The notes below the pieces were generated by a model, which had not been told where the DNA came from, did no database searches, and saw only the letters and a program-made list of their open reading frames with translations. A DNA stretch of 44,262 bases from Helicobacteraceae bacterium (GTDB lineage: Bacteria; Campylobacterota; Campylobacteria; Campylobacterales; Sulfurimonadaceae): the NCBI GenBank assembly GCA_027038835.1, contig JALWGC010000007.1:1-44262 (forward strand), read 5' to 3'. A program made the position numbers and the translations under genes. Shown one piece after another: positions 8,206 to 17,209 of the stretch (position 1 is its first letter; every line of letters starts with the position of its first letter).

Positions 8206-8691
8206 GTGTACCTTAGAAAAAAACTCTCAGATGAATTGACACTGTTTCGCTCCACCCTTTTCCCCTCGGTGGAAAAAGGGTGTAAATCACTAAGGTACGA
8301 TGCCCTCATCGGTATCGGCGGCAATGTCGGCGATACCTTGCGCCTTTTCAATCGTCTCTACTGGCACTTGCGCAAATCGCGCCACATCGAAGTGCGCCAA
8401 ACATCGTCGATTTTGAAAAACCCGCCGTTTGGGTATCTTGATCAGCCGTTTTTCTACAACGCCGTCATCCTCGTCAAAAGCGATCTTTCCCCACGTATGT
8501 TGCTTCGCTATTTGCAACGGGTCGAAAACCGCTTTGGGCGCAAACGAAGTTTCAAAGACGCTCCAAGGACGCTTGATCTGGATATCTTGTTTTTCGAAAA
8601 CCGCAAAATCGACACCAAAGAACTCACCGTTCCGCACAGAGAATGGCACAAACGCCAAAGCGTACTCATACCGCTGATGGAGGTAGCTTGA
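8206..8691 (+). CDS. folK: 2-amino-4-hydroxy-6-hydroxymethyldihydropteridine pyrophosphokinase
   Basis: The HPPK core is clear: IGIGGNVGDTLRLFNRLYWH, SSILKNPPFGYLDQPFFYNA, RVENRFGRKRSFKDAPRTLD and LDILFFENRKI. It transfers pyrophosphate from ATP to 6-hydroxymethyl-7,8-dihydropterin in folate synthesis. The open frame extends far upstream inside aroQ, but the true start is GTG at 8206, giving MYLRKKLSDELTLF, the N-terminal form I associate with Campylobacterota FolK. AAGG at 8193-8196 serves as ribosome site. The product is about 161 residues. The stop overlaps the flhF start (TGATG at 8689-8693). Confidence 0.93.
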   Translation: MYLRKKLSDELTLFRSTLFPSVEKGCKSLRYDALIGIGGNVGDTLRLFNRLYWHLRKSRHIEVRQTSSILKNPPFGYLDQPFFYNAVILVKSDLSPRMLLRYLQRVENRFGRKRSFKDAPRTLDLDILFFENRKIDTKELTVPHREWHKRQSVLIPLMEVA

Positions 8692-9998
8692 TGAAAGTGG
8701 TTACGTTCACCGGCACGACCCCTTCCGAAGCGCTGAAAAAAGCCAAACTCGAGTACGGCGACGAAGCGATGCTCATAGAAACGAAGCAGATAAAGAAAAA
8801 AACCCTTAGCGAAGACGGGCTTTACGAAATCGTCGTCGGTATAGACGAAGAGATGGAACGAAAAAGCGAGATGAAAAAGCAACTCTCGCAACCACCGCAA
8901 AAGCCCTCACGCCAACTGCAAAAAGGGACCGAAGAGATTCTCTACGACATCTCGAGTGCCGCCAAGCAGATTTCGAAAATCTCCAAGGTGACCAAAGACC
9001 CCCTCGCGGAGTTGTACGCCAAAAACGCTTTCGAGTCCCAAAAAGCACCACAGCCTCAAACGCCGGTAGAACCCCAAGAGCTCAAAGAGATCAAAAGTGA
9101 AATCTCCAAACTCACCGACAAGGTCAAGCTGATACAAAACATGTTCTGGAGTGAAAAATCGCCGGATCTCTCCCAGCCCATACCGCCCGAATTTGCGGAA
9201 ATCTACAAGCTCGCCGCTCAAAGCGGTATGAACAAAGAACATCTCGATTCGATCATGAAGCTCACTTTGGAGCATATGCCGATGCGTATGCGTGAAAGTA
9301 CGACGACGATAAAACGCTACTTTCAAACCCTCCTTCGCAAGATGGTTCCCATACGGCTCGAGACTCTACCGACCCCCGGAAGTACACGCGTTATGATGCT
9401 TGTCGGTCCAACGGGGGTAGGTAAAACGACAACCATCGCCAAGCTTGCGGCACGCTACTCTTTTTTGATGCAAAAACGCTACAAAGTAGGACTGATAGTG
9501 CTTGATACCTATCGCATAGGTGCGGTCGAGCAGTTGATGCAGTATGCGAGGATGATGAAACTCGGCATAGAGACGGTCGTCGATCCGCCGGAATTCACGA
9601 CGGCTTTGAACTCTCTTAGCTATTGCGATTTCATTCTCATCGACACGATGGGCTCGAGCCCTTACGATAAAACGAAAATAGAGAAGATTTACGAATGCCT
9701 CGCATCGAACGACACGCAGCTCTCGATCGATGTGAGTCTCGTTCTGCCAAGCTCGATCAAGTACGAAGACCTGCTTGCGGCATATGAGAATTTTTCGACA
9801 CTCAATGTCGATACGGTAATCTTCACCAAGCTCGACGAAACGAGAGGTTTTGGAAATATCTTCTCGTTCTGTTTGGAGACGCAAAAACCGATAAACTATT
9901 TTTCCGTCGGTCAAGAAGTTCCAGAAGACTTGGTGGTCGCAAGCAGCGACTTCTTGGTGGAGTGTCTGCTAAACGGTTTCGATCGGAGTAAGATATGA
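8691..9998 (+). CDS. flhF: Flagellar biosynthesis GTPase FlhF
   Basis: The 435-residue SRP-type GTPase has an N-terminal basic domain, a low-complexity linker rich in Gln/Pro/Lys, and an NG domain. The NG domain shows G1 GPTGVGKTTTIAKLAARY, DTYRIGAVEQL, G3 IDTMGSSPYDK and G4 TKLDETRGFGN. FlhF marks the cell pole for flagellum assembly and, in Campylobacter, is also needed to express sigma-54 flagellar genes. ATG at 8691 has a strong ribosome site GGAGGT (8679-8684); the open frame extends further upstream into folK but this start gives the family N-terminus MKVVTFTGTTPSEAL. The next gene starts at ATGA on its stop. Confidence 0.97.
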   Translation: MKVVTFTGTTPSEALKKAKLEYGDEAMLIETKQIKKKTLSEDGLYEIVVGIDEEMERKSEMKKQLSQPPQKPSRQLQKGTEEILYDISSAAKQISKISKVTKDPLAELYAKNAFESQKAPQPQTPVEPQELKEIKSEISKLTDKVKLIQNMFWSEKSPDLSQPIPPEFAEIYKLAAQSGMNKEHLDSIMKLTLEHMPMRMRESTTTIKRYFQTLLRKMVPIRLETLPTPGSTRVMMLVGPTGVGKTTTIAKLAARYSFLMQKRYKVGLIVLDTYRIGAVEQLMQYARMMKLGIETVVDPPEFTTALNSLSYCDFILIDTMGSSPYDKTKIEKIYECLASNDTQLSIDVSLVLPSSIKYEDLLAAYENFSTLNVDTVIFTKLDETRGFGNIFSFCLETQKPINYFSVGQEVPEDLVVASSDFLVECLLNGFDRSKI

Positions 9999-10870
9999 TG
10001 GAGCATCAAGCGAAAAAACTCGAACAGCTTGTCAAGCAAAACGAAACGAAAAAAGGGAAAAAAACCCGTTTTGTCGCCATCACGAGCGGAAAAGGGGGTG
10101 TCGGTAAAAGCACCATCAGCTCCAACCTCGCCTACTATCTTGCGCAAAACGGTCTGAATGTCGGTATTTTCGATGCCGACATAGGGCTTGCGAACTTGGA
10201 TGTGATGTTCAACGTCAAGATAAAAAAGAACATTTTGCATGTCCTACGCGGTGAAGCGAGCGTTTCGGAGATTCTCGTTCCTGTTACTAGAAATCTCATC
10301 CTGATTCCGGGTGAAAGCGGAGACGAGATTCTCAAATACTCCAACCAAACCCTTTTCGAGCAATTCGTGCAAGAAGCGCAAGTGCTCGACAAGCTTGACA
10401 TTATGCTTATAGACACGGGGGCTGGGATTGGGGAGCATATACGGATGTTTTTAGAAGCGGCGGACGACATCGTCGTCGTAACCGTCCCCGACCCTGCCGC
10501 CATCACCGATGCGTATGCGACTATCAAAAGCATAGCGACGTTCAGAAACGACATAGGGATGGTGCTCAACATGGTCAAAAGCCAAAAAGAAGCGCAAAAC
10601 ATCTTCGCCAAAATCAAAAAAGTCGCCGATGCGAACATCGAAGGCGGTTTACAGTTGGAACTGCTTGGTAAAATCGAAAACGATGCCAAAGTCGCCTCCT
10701 CGATAAAACAAAGAGAACTTTTCGTCAAACTCTACCCATCTTCGACCGCGACGAAAGATATCGCCAAAATCGCTTACAACATAAGCAACAAAGTGGAACA
10801 AAATATGCTAGTAGAACCGAACGAAAGCGGTCTTAGCGGACTTTTCAAAAGACTGATGGGACATTTTTAG
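9995..10870 (+). CDS. flhG: Flagellar number regulator FlhG (MinD/ParA-type ATPase)
   Basis: The 291-residue ATPase has the deviant Walker A SGKGGVGKST, FDADIGLANLDVMF and the Walker B segment MLIDTGAGIGEH. FlhG partners FlhF at the membrane and limits flagellar number; in C. jejuni it also affects division placement. The basic N-terminus (MMEHQAKKLEQLVKQNE) corresponds to the FlhF-activating helix, and the C-terminal residues form an amphipathic membrane helix (SGLFKRLMGHF). ATG at 9995 has GGAG at 9985-9988. It overlaps flhF by four bases. Confidence 0.97.
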   Translation: MMEHQAKKLEQLVKQNETKKGKKTRFVAITSGKGGVGKSTISSNLAYYLAQNGLNVGIFDADIGLANLDVMFNVKIKKNILHVLRGEASVSEILVPVTRNLILIPGESGDEILKYSNQTLFEQFVQEAQVLDKLDIMLIDTGAGIGEHIRMFLEAADDIVVVTVPDPAAITDAYATIKSIATFRNDIGMVLNMVKSQKEAQNIFAKIKKVADANIEGGLQLELLGKIENDAKVASSIKQRELFVKLYPSSTATKDIAKIAYNISNKVEQNMLVEPNESGLSGLFKRLMGHF

Positions 10871-10882
10871 GAGCGTATCTCG

Positions 10883-11215
10883 ATGTTGAGTGAAAATTTC
10901 ATCCATTTTTTTACCGTTCAAGGTTTTTTTATCGGGATTGTCTTTGGGCTGCTCAAGTCGTTCGATGCGTTCGGACTCCTGAGCTACACGCTCATCATCA
11001 CCGCTTTTTTCTACCTTTTTGGGCATATCGTCATCGGTTTCTACTACAGAACGATGGAGATGAAAAGTTATTACTTTCCAAAAGAGTTCCATGAAAAAGA
11101 GCTCGATTTGTTCGTAAACGAGATCAAAAAAAGAGAACAGATTATCGACAAAGCCGTCTCCATGACCGACTCTTTGAGCGAACTCAACCAAAACGACACC
11201 GAAAGGGAAAGATAG
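10883..11215 (+). CDS. Small conserved membrane protein of the flhG-fliA interval
   Basis: The 110-residue protein has two hydrophobic segments (about residues 10-27 and 32-52), then a charged cytoplasmic-type tail rich in Lys and Glu with coiled-coil character. No domain is recognised. C. jejuni has a small integral membrane protein (Cj0062c) in exactly this place between flhG and fliA, so the position is conserved across the phylum even though the function is unknown. Its stop directly abuts the fliA start. A role in anchoring or tuning FlhG/FliA is possible but not shown by the sequence. Confidence 0.85.
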   Translation: MLSENFIHFFTVQGFFIGIVFGLLKSFDAFGLLSYTLIITAFFYLFGHIVIGFYYRTMEMKSYYFPKEFHEKELDLFVNEIKKREQIIDKAVSMTDSLSELNQNDTERER

Positions 11216-11911
11216 ATGGTCAAAAACGCCTATACCGAAGGGATGAAACATCGATGCGACGAGCTTGCCGTGCAGTATCTCCCTGCGGTCAAGGCGATGG
11301 CGTTTCGCCTTAAAGAGCGTCTTCCGAGTTCGGTAGATTACATGGACTTAAACGCCATTGGAACCGAAGAGCTCATCAAGATAGCCAGACGTTACGACGA
11401 AACTATCAACGACTCTTTTTGGGGATATGCGAAAAAACGGGTTTACGGTGCTATGCTCGATTACCTTCGCGGTCTCGACGTTCTCTCCCGCGCCAATAGA
11501 AAACTCGTCAAAGAGATCGACAAAGCGATCGATGAATACCTAAACGAACACGACGAAGAACCAAGCGATGAAGAGTTGGCGGATATACTCGGTGAGAGTG
11601 TCGAAAAAATCCACGATGCCCGCATAGCCTCGAGCATATACACCGTCATGCCCATCGACGACCATCTCCAAATAGGCGACGAGGGTGCGACACTTAAAAA
11701 AATAGAACAAGACGAGCTCGTCGAGGTGATAAAAAAAGTGTTGATCGATTTCAAAGAACGGGAACAGATGGTGATTCAACTGTACTATTTCGAAGAGCTC
11801 ACGCTCAAAGAGATTAGCGAAATCATGGGGATTACCGAATCTCGCATCTCTCAGATACACAAAGCGGTAATCAAAAAAATACGAGAAAGTATAGGAGTAC
11901 ATGATGGCTGA
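11216..11911 (+). CDS. fliA: Flagellar sigma factor FliA (sigma-28)
   Basis: The 231-residue factor has region 2 (YLPAVKAMAFRLKERLPSSV, FWGYAKKRVYGAMLDYLRGL), region 3 (EEPSDEELADILG) and the region 4 helix-turn-helix (LTLKEISEIMGITESRISQI). It directs transcription of late flagellar genes such as flagellin and is held by the anti-sigma factor FlgM (not in the window) until hook completion. ATG at 11216 follows the preceding stop with no gap. Its last codons overlap the fliM start, so the sigma factor and motor-switch genes are co-translated. Confidence 0.97.
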   Translation: MVKNAYTEGMKHRCDELAVQYLPAVKAMAFRLKERLPSSVDYMDLNAIGTEELIKIARRYDETINDSFWGYAKKRVYGAMLDYLRGLDVLSRANRKLVKEIDKAIDEYLNEHDEEPSDEELADILGESVEKIHDARIASSIYTVMPIDDHLQIGDEGATLKKIEQDELVEVIKKVLIDFKEREQMVIQLYYFEELTLKEISEIMGITESRISQIHKAVIKKIRESIGVHDG

Positions 11912-12995
11912 TATACTTTCACAAGAAGAGATAGACGCTCTTTTGGACGTTGTCGAGGACGAGGGGGAAGATGTCTTAGAGAGTGCCGAAGAGAACCTTC
12001 TTCCGCAACGTCAAGTAACCCTTTACGATTTCAAGCGACCAAACAGAGTTTCAAAAGAACAGCTTCGCGCCTTTAGAGGCGTTCACGACAAGATGGCAAG
12101 AAGTCTTGCAAGCCAGATATCTTCGATTATGCGAAGTATCGTCGAGATTCAGCTCCACTCCGTCGATCAGATGACGTATGGGGAATTTTTGATGAGTTTG
12201 CCAAACCCCACAAGCTTCAACGTGTTTTCCATGAAACCATTGGAGGGAAGCGGGGTTATAGAGATCAACCCTTCCATTGCATTTCCGATGCTCGATCGAC
12301 TCCTTGGCGGCAAAGGGGAGCCGTTTGACGCCAGTCGCGAATTTTCCGATATCGAATTGAGTTTGTTCGAGACGATTTTGCGGGTGATGATGAGCACACT
12401 CAAAGAAGCGTGGGGACCCGTTATGGAGGTGTATCCGGCTATCGAGTCGAAAGAATCGAGCCCCAACGTCGTCCAGATAGTTGCCCAAAACGAAATCGTC
12501 GTGATGGTAGTCATGGAGATAATTATCGGGCACAGTTCGGGGATGATGAACATCTGTTATCCGGTCATTTCGCTCGAGCCGATACTGCCAAAACTCGCAA
12601 GTCGTGATTTGATGCTCAATGAAACCAACTCCAAAAAAAGCCGTAACAAAGAGCTTCAAGTACTCCTTGGGGGTGCGAAAGTCAATGTCGAAGCCAACTT
12701 GGGAGAATCGGAACTCACGTTACGTGATATTTTGGAACTCGAAGCGGGTGACGTCATCCGCCTCAATACACCGGCTGACGACACGGTGGTGCTGAGCATA
12801 GACGGCAAAGAGCGTTTCAAAGGGGAGATAGGTCTAAGACGCTTTAGAAAATCGGTCAAAGTGACCGAGGTTATCGAAACCGAAAAAGACGAGGTCAAGC
12901 GTATCTTGGAAAAACTCGAAACGCGACGTCGAGAGAAAATCTCCGGCGTCAAAGAGTTGATGGACGAAGAGATAGAAGAACAACTACCAGAATAG
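11904..12995 (+). CDS. fliM: Flagellar motor switch protein FliM
   Basis: FliM of about 363 residues carries the N-terminal CheY-P-binding motif ILSQEEIDALLDVV, a CheC-like middle domain (LDRLLGGKGEPFD) and a C-terminal SpoA/FliN-like domain (SELTLRDILELEAGDVIRL). It forms the C-ring that sets rotation direction. ATG at 11904 is preferred to the ATG at 11901 because GGAG (11894-11897) then has a 6-base spacer and the product begins MADILSQEEIDAL. It overlaps fliA by eight bases. The C-terminus is Glu/Lys-rich. Confidence 0.96.
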   Translation: MADILSQEEIDALLDVVEDEGEDVLESAEENLLPQRQVTLYDFKRPNRVSKEQLRAFRGVHDKMARSLASQISSIMRSIVEIQLHSVDQMTYGEFLMSLPNPTSFNVFSMKPLEGSGVIEINPSIAFPMLDRLLGGKGEPFDASREFSDIELSLFETILRVMMSTLKEAWGPVMEVYPAIESKESSPNVVQIVAQNEIVVMVVMEIIIGHSSGMMNICYPVISLEPILPKLASRDLMLNETNSKKSRNKELQVLLGGAKVNVEANLGESELTLRDILELEAGDVIRLNTPADDTVVLSIDGKERFKGEIGLRRFRKSVKVTEVIETEKDEVKRILEKLETRRREKISGVKELMDEEIEEQLPE

Positions 12996-13010
12996 GACGA
13001 AAGGTAAGCT

Positions 13011-13883
13011 ATGAACGATTTTATGAAACTGCTCGAGAGCGAAACTGTCGCCACTATCGAAGCGCTCATCGGGGTCGCTCCCGTTTTGGAGCTCAAAGAG
13101 GAACAAGAGCTTAGTATCATTTCCAACATCATTCCCCCTATCGTTTTGGCGCACATAAGCGTAAGCGGGGACGTATCGGCGAAAATGATGGTAGCCGTTC
13201 CTGCGAACCTCTCGACCGCACTTTCGGATATGATGCTCGGTGAAGAGCCCAGCCAAAGGGAAGATGTCAACGACGACGACCTCGATGCTACAAAAGAGAC
13301 CATCTCCAATATTTTGGGTTCGGTCTCGAACACCCTTTCGGCACAAAAAGAGATGCCCGTGCTCTCTTTCTCCATAGAGGATATCGAGTTCATCAACGAA
13401 GGGAATGAAATCAGTCTCGAAGATTTCGCGAAAATGTTCATCTACAAAGTGGAACTCGATTCCACAAAATCGCAAATCATGTTCATTCTCGATGAAAACT
13501 TGGTCAAAAAGCTCTCCGGCGAAGATGCACAAGAATCCCCCAATAACACACAAAGCAGCGACAACGCTTCCACAGCGGCGGATTTATGTAGAGACGATGT
13601 CAAGCTCAGCGAAGAGGAGCTTAAGAACATAGCCCTCATACTCGATGTCAAACTCCCGGTACGCGTTCGAATCGGAAAGAAAAAGATGCTGCTAAAAGAT
13701 GTTCTCAACATGGATATAGGTTCTGTGGTGGAGCTTAACCAGCTTGCCAACGACCCGCTTGATATCTTGGTGGACGACAATGTGATAGCACAGGGGGAAG
13801 TGGTGATTGTCGATGGGAACTTCGGCGTACAGATTACGACGATAGGGACGAAAAAAGACCGTCTCAAACAACTCAAAGGATAA
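13011..13883 (+). CDS. fliY: Flagellar motor switch protein FliY
   Basis: The 290-residue protein has a CheC-like N-terminal part (about residues 1-170), a short Ser/Asn/Ala linker and a C-terminal SpoA domain (LPVRVRIGKKKMLLKDVLNM). Phylum members carry FliY alongside or in place of part of FliN function in the C-ring. In the CheC-like part the segment DATKETISN resembles the phosphatase motif, but the Glu-Asn spacing is one residue longer than the canonical E-x2-N, so CheY-P phosphatase activity cannot be assumed. It follows fliM by 15 bases. Confidence 0.94.
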   Translation: MNDFMKLLESETVATIEALIGVAPVLELKEEQELSIISNIIPPIVLAHISVSGDVSAKMMVAVPANLSTALSDMMLGEEPSQREDVNDDDLDATKETISNILGSVSNTLSAQKEMPVLSFSIEDIEFINEGNEISLEDFAKMFIYKVELDSTKSQIMFILDENLVKKLSGEDAQESPNNTQSSDNASTAADLCRDDVKLSEEELKNIALILDVKLPVRVRIGKKKMLLKDVLNMDIGSVVELNQLANDPLDILVDDNVIAQGEVVIVDGNFGVQITTIGTKKDRLKQLKG

Positions 13884-13886
13884 CCG

Positions 13887-14660
13887 TTGGCGAAACAACC
13901 TATCCCCCACAACGATACGCTAGCGAAAAAATACCTCAAAGAGATAAAATCGGCCGACACATGGAGTGTTTTTAAAATCATCTCCGATTTTGTCAAAGGT
14001 TTCGATGAACTTAGCGACTTAGGACCGAGTGTCACGATTTTCGGCAGTGCGAGGTTCGATGAGAACAACCCTTACTACAAACAGGCAAGAGCGCTTTCGC
14101 ATTTGTTGGCAAAACAAGGTTTTAGCATCATAAGCGGCGGCGGTCCGGGGATTATGGAAGCTGCCAACAGAGGTGCTTACGAAGCAGGCGGCGTAGAGTC
14201 GATAGGTCTAAATATCGATTTGCCCCATGAACAAGTCGCCAACCCATACACGACAAAAACACTCGAGTTCGATTACTTCTTTTCAAGAAAAGTGATGCTT
14301 GTGAAATACTCGCTGGCGTATGTCATATTTCCCGGTGGCTTCGGTACGCTCGATGAGTTGTTCGAGTCGCTCACTCTCGTTCAAACGAGAAAAGTGACGG
14401 GAGTGAAGATTTTCTTGGTGGGGCACGACTTCTACGCTCCATTGCTCCGTTTTTTGGAAACGAGTCTGCTTGCGAACAAAACCATAGACAAAAGCGACTT
14501 GGAACTTTTTGAAGTATGTGACGACCTCGAAGTGGTAGCGCAAAAGATTCAGCAGTCCCTTTTTGAACAGATAAAAGCGATAAAACAACTCGGGCTTTCC
14601 GACACCTCTTACTACAAATCTCTGAAAAAACTCAAAAAAAGAGTCAAACATGAAAGCTAA
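13887..14660 (+). CDS. LOG family (TIGR00730) Rossmann protein
   Basis: This 257-residue protein has [15 protein letters not shown] and [12 protein letters not shown], the two diagnostic motifs of LOG/lysine-decarboxylase-like proteins. These are nucleoside 5'-monophosphate phosphoribohydrolases that release a base from AMP or cytokinin nucleotides. The N-terminal 40 residues are an extra helical segment. The start TTG at 13887 is only three bases after the fliY stop, with AAGGA immediately upstream. The C-terminus overlaps mnmA by 11 bases. Physiological role in bacteria without cytokinins is unclear; purine salvage is the usual guess. Confidence 0.88.
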   Translation: MAKQPIPHNDTLAKKYLKEIKSADTWSVFKIISDFVKGFDELSDLGPSVTIFGSARFDENNPYYKQARALSHLLAKQGFSIISGGGPGIMEAANRGAYEAGGVESIGLNIDLPHEQVANPYTTKTLEFDYFFSRKVMLVKYSLAYVIFPGGFGTLDELFESLTLVQTRKVTGVKIFLVGHDFYAPLLRFLETSLLANKTIDKSDLELFEVCDDLEVVAQKIQQSLFEQIKAIKQLGLSDTSYYKSLKKLKKRVKHES

Positions 14661-15684
14661 GAAAGTTCTTGTCGGAATGAGCGGCGGAGTCGATTCGACG
14701 GTTGCCACGCTTTTGTTGAAAAACGAAGGGTATGAAGTGGAAGGGTTGTATATGAAACTCCATGCCAAGCCGGGCTACCACGAAATACACCTCGAGCGTG
14801 CACGAAAAGCCGCCGATTTTGCTGGGGTGAAGCTTCATGTACTCGACCTTCAAGAACGTTTCGAACAAGAAGTGGTCAACCCGTTTGTGCAAACCTACCA
14901 AGAGGGAAAAACCCCAAACCCATGCGCACTTTGCAATAGAAGCCTCAAATTCGGCGAAATGATCCGCTTCGCGGATACCATCGGTGCCGATTATTTGGCG
15001 ACGGGGCATTATATCAAGTGTGACGGAGAGTTTTTCTACCAAGCCGAAGACGATACGAAAGACCAAAGCTACTTTTTGTTCTATGTCGAAAAAAGCATCC
15101 TTCCTCGTCTTCTTTTCCCGCTTGGAGAAAGGAAAAAAGAAGATATCAAAGCGTATGCGGCTTCGATACAAGGGTTGGAATCGTTTGCAAGCCAAAGTGA
15201 ATCGACCGAGATATGTTTTGTCGAAAACAACTACACCGAAGTACTCAAAGAACATCGGCTCAATGTCGATAACGAAGGAGAAGTACTCGACATCCAAGGC
15301 AATGTCGTTGGAACACACAAGGGGTACATGCACTACACCATAGGAAAACGTCGTGGGTTTACCGTAAAGGGAGCGCACGTACCTCACTATGTCATCGACA
15401 TTATCCCCCAAAAAAACCAAATCGTCGTCGCACCCAAAGAGTATCTTGCGTGTAAACGGGTCGTTTTGGACAACATCAACATGTTCACCGACAAGAGAGA
15501 ATTCGACGCCGAAGTCAAGCTACGCTACAGAACCAAGGGTGTAGCGTGTCATGTGAAAATAGAAAATTCCAAAGCGTTCGTCGAATTGAAAGAGGGTGTT
15601 TTTGGAGTCGCAACGGGACAAGCCGGAGTGTTTTACGACGGAAAAAAACTCCTTGGCGGGGGCTGGATTATCGAAAACCGATAA
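14650..15684 (+). CDS. mnmA: tRNA-specific 2-thiouridylase MnmA
   Basis: The 344-residue protein starts with the PP-loop [15 protein letters not shown], followed by the first catalytic Cys in NPCALCNR and the second in STEICFVE. The middle and C-terminal barrel domains ([23 protein letters not shown]) are intact. It thiolates U34 of tRNA-Lys, -Glu and -Gln using sulfur relayed from IscS. It overlaps the LOG gene and is the last gene of the run that begins with aroQ. A strong hairpin covers its stop codon. Confidence 0.97.
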   Translation: MKAKKVLVGMSGGVDSTVATLLLKNEGYEVEGLYMKLHAKPGYHEIHLERARKAADFAGVKLHVLDLQERFEQEVVNPFVQTYQEGKTPNPCALCNRSLKFGEMIRFADTIGADYLATGHYIKCDGEFFYQAEDDTKDQSYFLFYVEKSILPRLLFPLGERKKEDIKAYAASIQGLESFASQSESTEICFVENNYTEVLKEHRLNVDNEGEVLDIQGNVVGTHKGYMHYTIGKRRGFTVKGAHVPHYVIDIIPQKNQIVVAPKEYLACKRVVLDNINMFTDKREFDAEVKLRYRTKGVACHVKIENSKAFVELKEGVFGVATGQAGVFYDGKKLLGGGWIIENR

Positions 15685-15687
15685 TCC
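15665..15687. terminator. Perfect hairpin over the mnmA stop, between convergent genes
   Basis: GGATTATCG (15665-15673), loop AAAAC and CGATAATCC (15679-15687) form a perfect 9-bp stem that includes the mnmA TAA. thrC ends at 15695 on the other strand. No T tract follows in either direction, so it may be a 3'-end stabiliser rather than an intrinsic terminator. Confidence 0.4.
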
Positions 15688-15694
15688 GTTACCG

Positions 15695-17167
15695 CTAAAT
15701 AAACTTCAAAATCTCCTCTTCGATTTCCTCTTTTTCGATAACCGTTTTTTGCGCTATCTCTTTTTCGAAAAGCTCTTTTATCATATCCGGTATAGGGAGA
15801 TTCGCCGTTTTGGAGATGGAGCGAAGCGCGTCGATATCTTTCGTATCGACCTCACCGGTAAGCGCATTTGCGATAACAGGTGAAAATTTCGTCCACTCAG
15901 CCGTCGAATACACGATCGATTTGAGCGGTTTTTTCGTACACGTTTCGTAACTTTTAAAACAAGTCGCGGTGTGAGGGTCCATCAAGTAACCGTCGTTTTG
16001 GAACGTCTCTTTGATATAGCGTTTTCCCTCCTCGTCGTCACACCAATCGGCATCGAAACACTCTTGAAGTTTGGAGAGTTCCTCTTTTGTCAACTCGTAA
16101 TAATGCTCTTTTTCTAGCGATTCCATCAACTCTTTCGTTCGCTCTTCTCCAAAGAGGTCGAACAACACACGCTCGACATTGGAAGATTTCAAAATATCCA
16201 TCGCAGGGGAGGTCGTAGGGACAACCTTGTTGTTTCTTAGGTCGTAACGCCCCTCTTTGATAAGCTGTGTCAGGATGTTGTTCTTGTTCGAAGAGATGAT
16301 GATTTTTTCAACCGGTAAACCCATTTTCCACGCATAGTATCCTCCAAGCGCGTTTCCGAAGTTACCGCTTGGAACGTTTAGATACACCTTTTCACCCATC
16401 TTGATAGCACTTTGTCGCACCAGTTCGAGATAACTGTGAATGTGGTAGATGATTTGGAAAATGATACGCCCGAAATTCACCGAATTCGCAGCTGAAAGCT
16501 TGGTTTGTTTTTTATCGAGCGCTTCTTTGAACTTCTGCGATGCAAGCAGACGTTTTAGCGCCGTTTGCGCATCATCGAACACCCCTTTGATGCCGATCAC
16601 TTTCAAATTCGGTGCATCTTCCGTTACCATCTGCAGTCGTTGCACATCGCTCGTTCCGCCATCGGGGTACATACACGCTACTTTGACGTTGGCTCTGTTT
16701 TTGAACGTCTCGAGTGCCGCCGGACCGGTATCGCCGCTTGTAGCGGCAAGTATGAGATAGTTTTCCCCTCGAGTTTGCGCTATGGAAGAAAGAACGACAC
16801 CAAAAGGCTGTAACGCCATATCTTTAAAAGCGCGTGTAGGACCGTGATAAAGCTCGCTTACATACAAGTCCTCTTTCACTTTCACTACCGGTACGGGATT
16901 GGTGCTATCGTCGAATTTGTCATACAGCGCTATAGCTTCTTGAAGCACTTTTTTATCTATATCGACCTCAAAACGCTCGAGCATATCGAGCGCGAGGGTT
17001 TTGTAGTCGCTTTGGAGGTGTTTTTGCAAAAACGCTTCACCGAGATTTGGAAGCTCTTGGGGAACGTAAAGTCCTCCAAAAGAAGCGATAGGGTCTAAAA
17101 TAGCCTCCGAAAAAGTCACTTTCGCTTTTTTGTTTTCATCTTGTCCACGCGTTTGAATAAACTGCAT
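15695..17167 (-). CDS. thrC: Threonine synthase
   Basis: The 490-residue PLP enzyme shows the cofactor Lys in GPTRAFKDMALQPFG, the phosphate-binding region LAATSGDTGPAALE and VPSGNFGNALGGYYA. It converts O-phosphohomoserine to threonine in the cytoplasm. Its length puts it with the long (E. coli/fungal-type) threonine synthases. The C-terminus is strongly acidic (EKEEIEEEILKF). TATAAT at 17198-17193 and AGGAAACAG lie just upstream, so it probably has its own promoter after the GGDEF-EAL gene. Confidence 0.97.
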   Translation of the reverse strand: MQFIQTRGQDENKKAKVTFSEAILDPIASFGGLYVPQELPNLGEAFLQKHLQSDYKTLALDMLERFEVDIDKKVLQEAIALYDKFDDSTNPVPVVKVKEDLYVSELYHGPTRAFKDMALQPFGVVLSSIAQTRGENYLILAATSGDTGPAALETFKNRANVKVACMYPDGGTSDVQRLQMVTEDAPNLKVIGIKGVFDDAQTALKRLLASQKFKEALDKKQTKLSAANSVNFGRIIFQIIYHIHSYLELVRQSAIKMGEKVYLNVPSGNFGNALGGYYAWKMGLPVEKIIISSNKNNILTQLIKEGRYDLRNNKVVPTTSPAMDILKSSNVERVLFDLFGEERTKELMESLEKEHYYELTKEELSKLQECFDADWCDDEEGKRYIKETFQNDGYLMDPHTATCFKSYETCTKKPLKSIVYSTAEWTKFSPVIANALTGEVDTKDIDALRSISKTANLPIPDMIKELFEKEIAQKTVIEKEEIEEEILKFI

Positions 17168-17192
17168 TCTGTTTCCTGAAATTTTTTTCGAA

Positions 17193-17198
17193 ATTATA
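17193..17198 (-). promoter_or_regulatory. -10 box for thrC
   Basis: Minus-strand TATAAT (17198-17193) lies in the 42-bp gap between the GGDEF-EAL gene and thrC, about 25 bases before the ATG at 17167, followed by an AGGAAACAG ribosome site. Confidence 0.55.
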
Positions 17199-17209
17199 GC
17201 TTAATTTCT

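Noticed and set aside
15665-15687. Hairpin as a confirmed intrinsic terminator or small RNA
   Set aside because: The stem is perfect but lacks a T tract on either strand, so it is listed only with low confidence.
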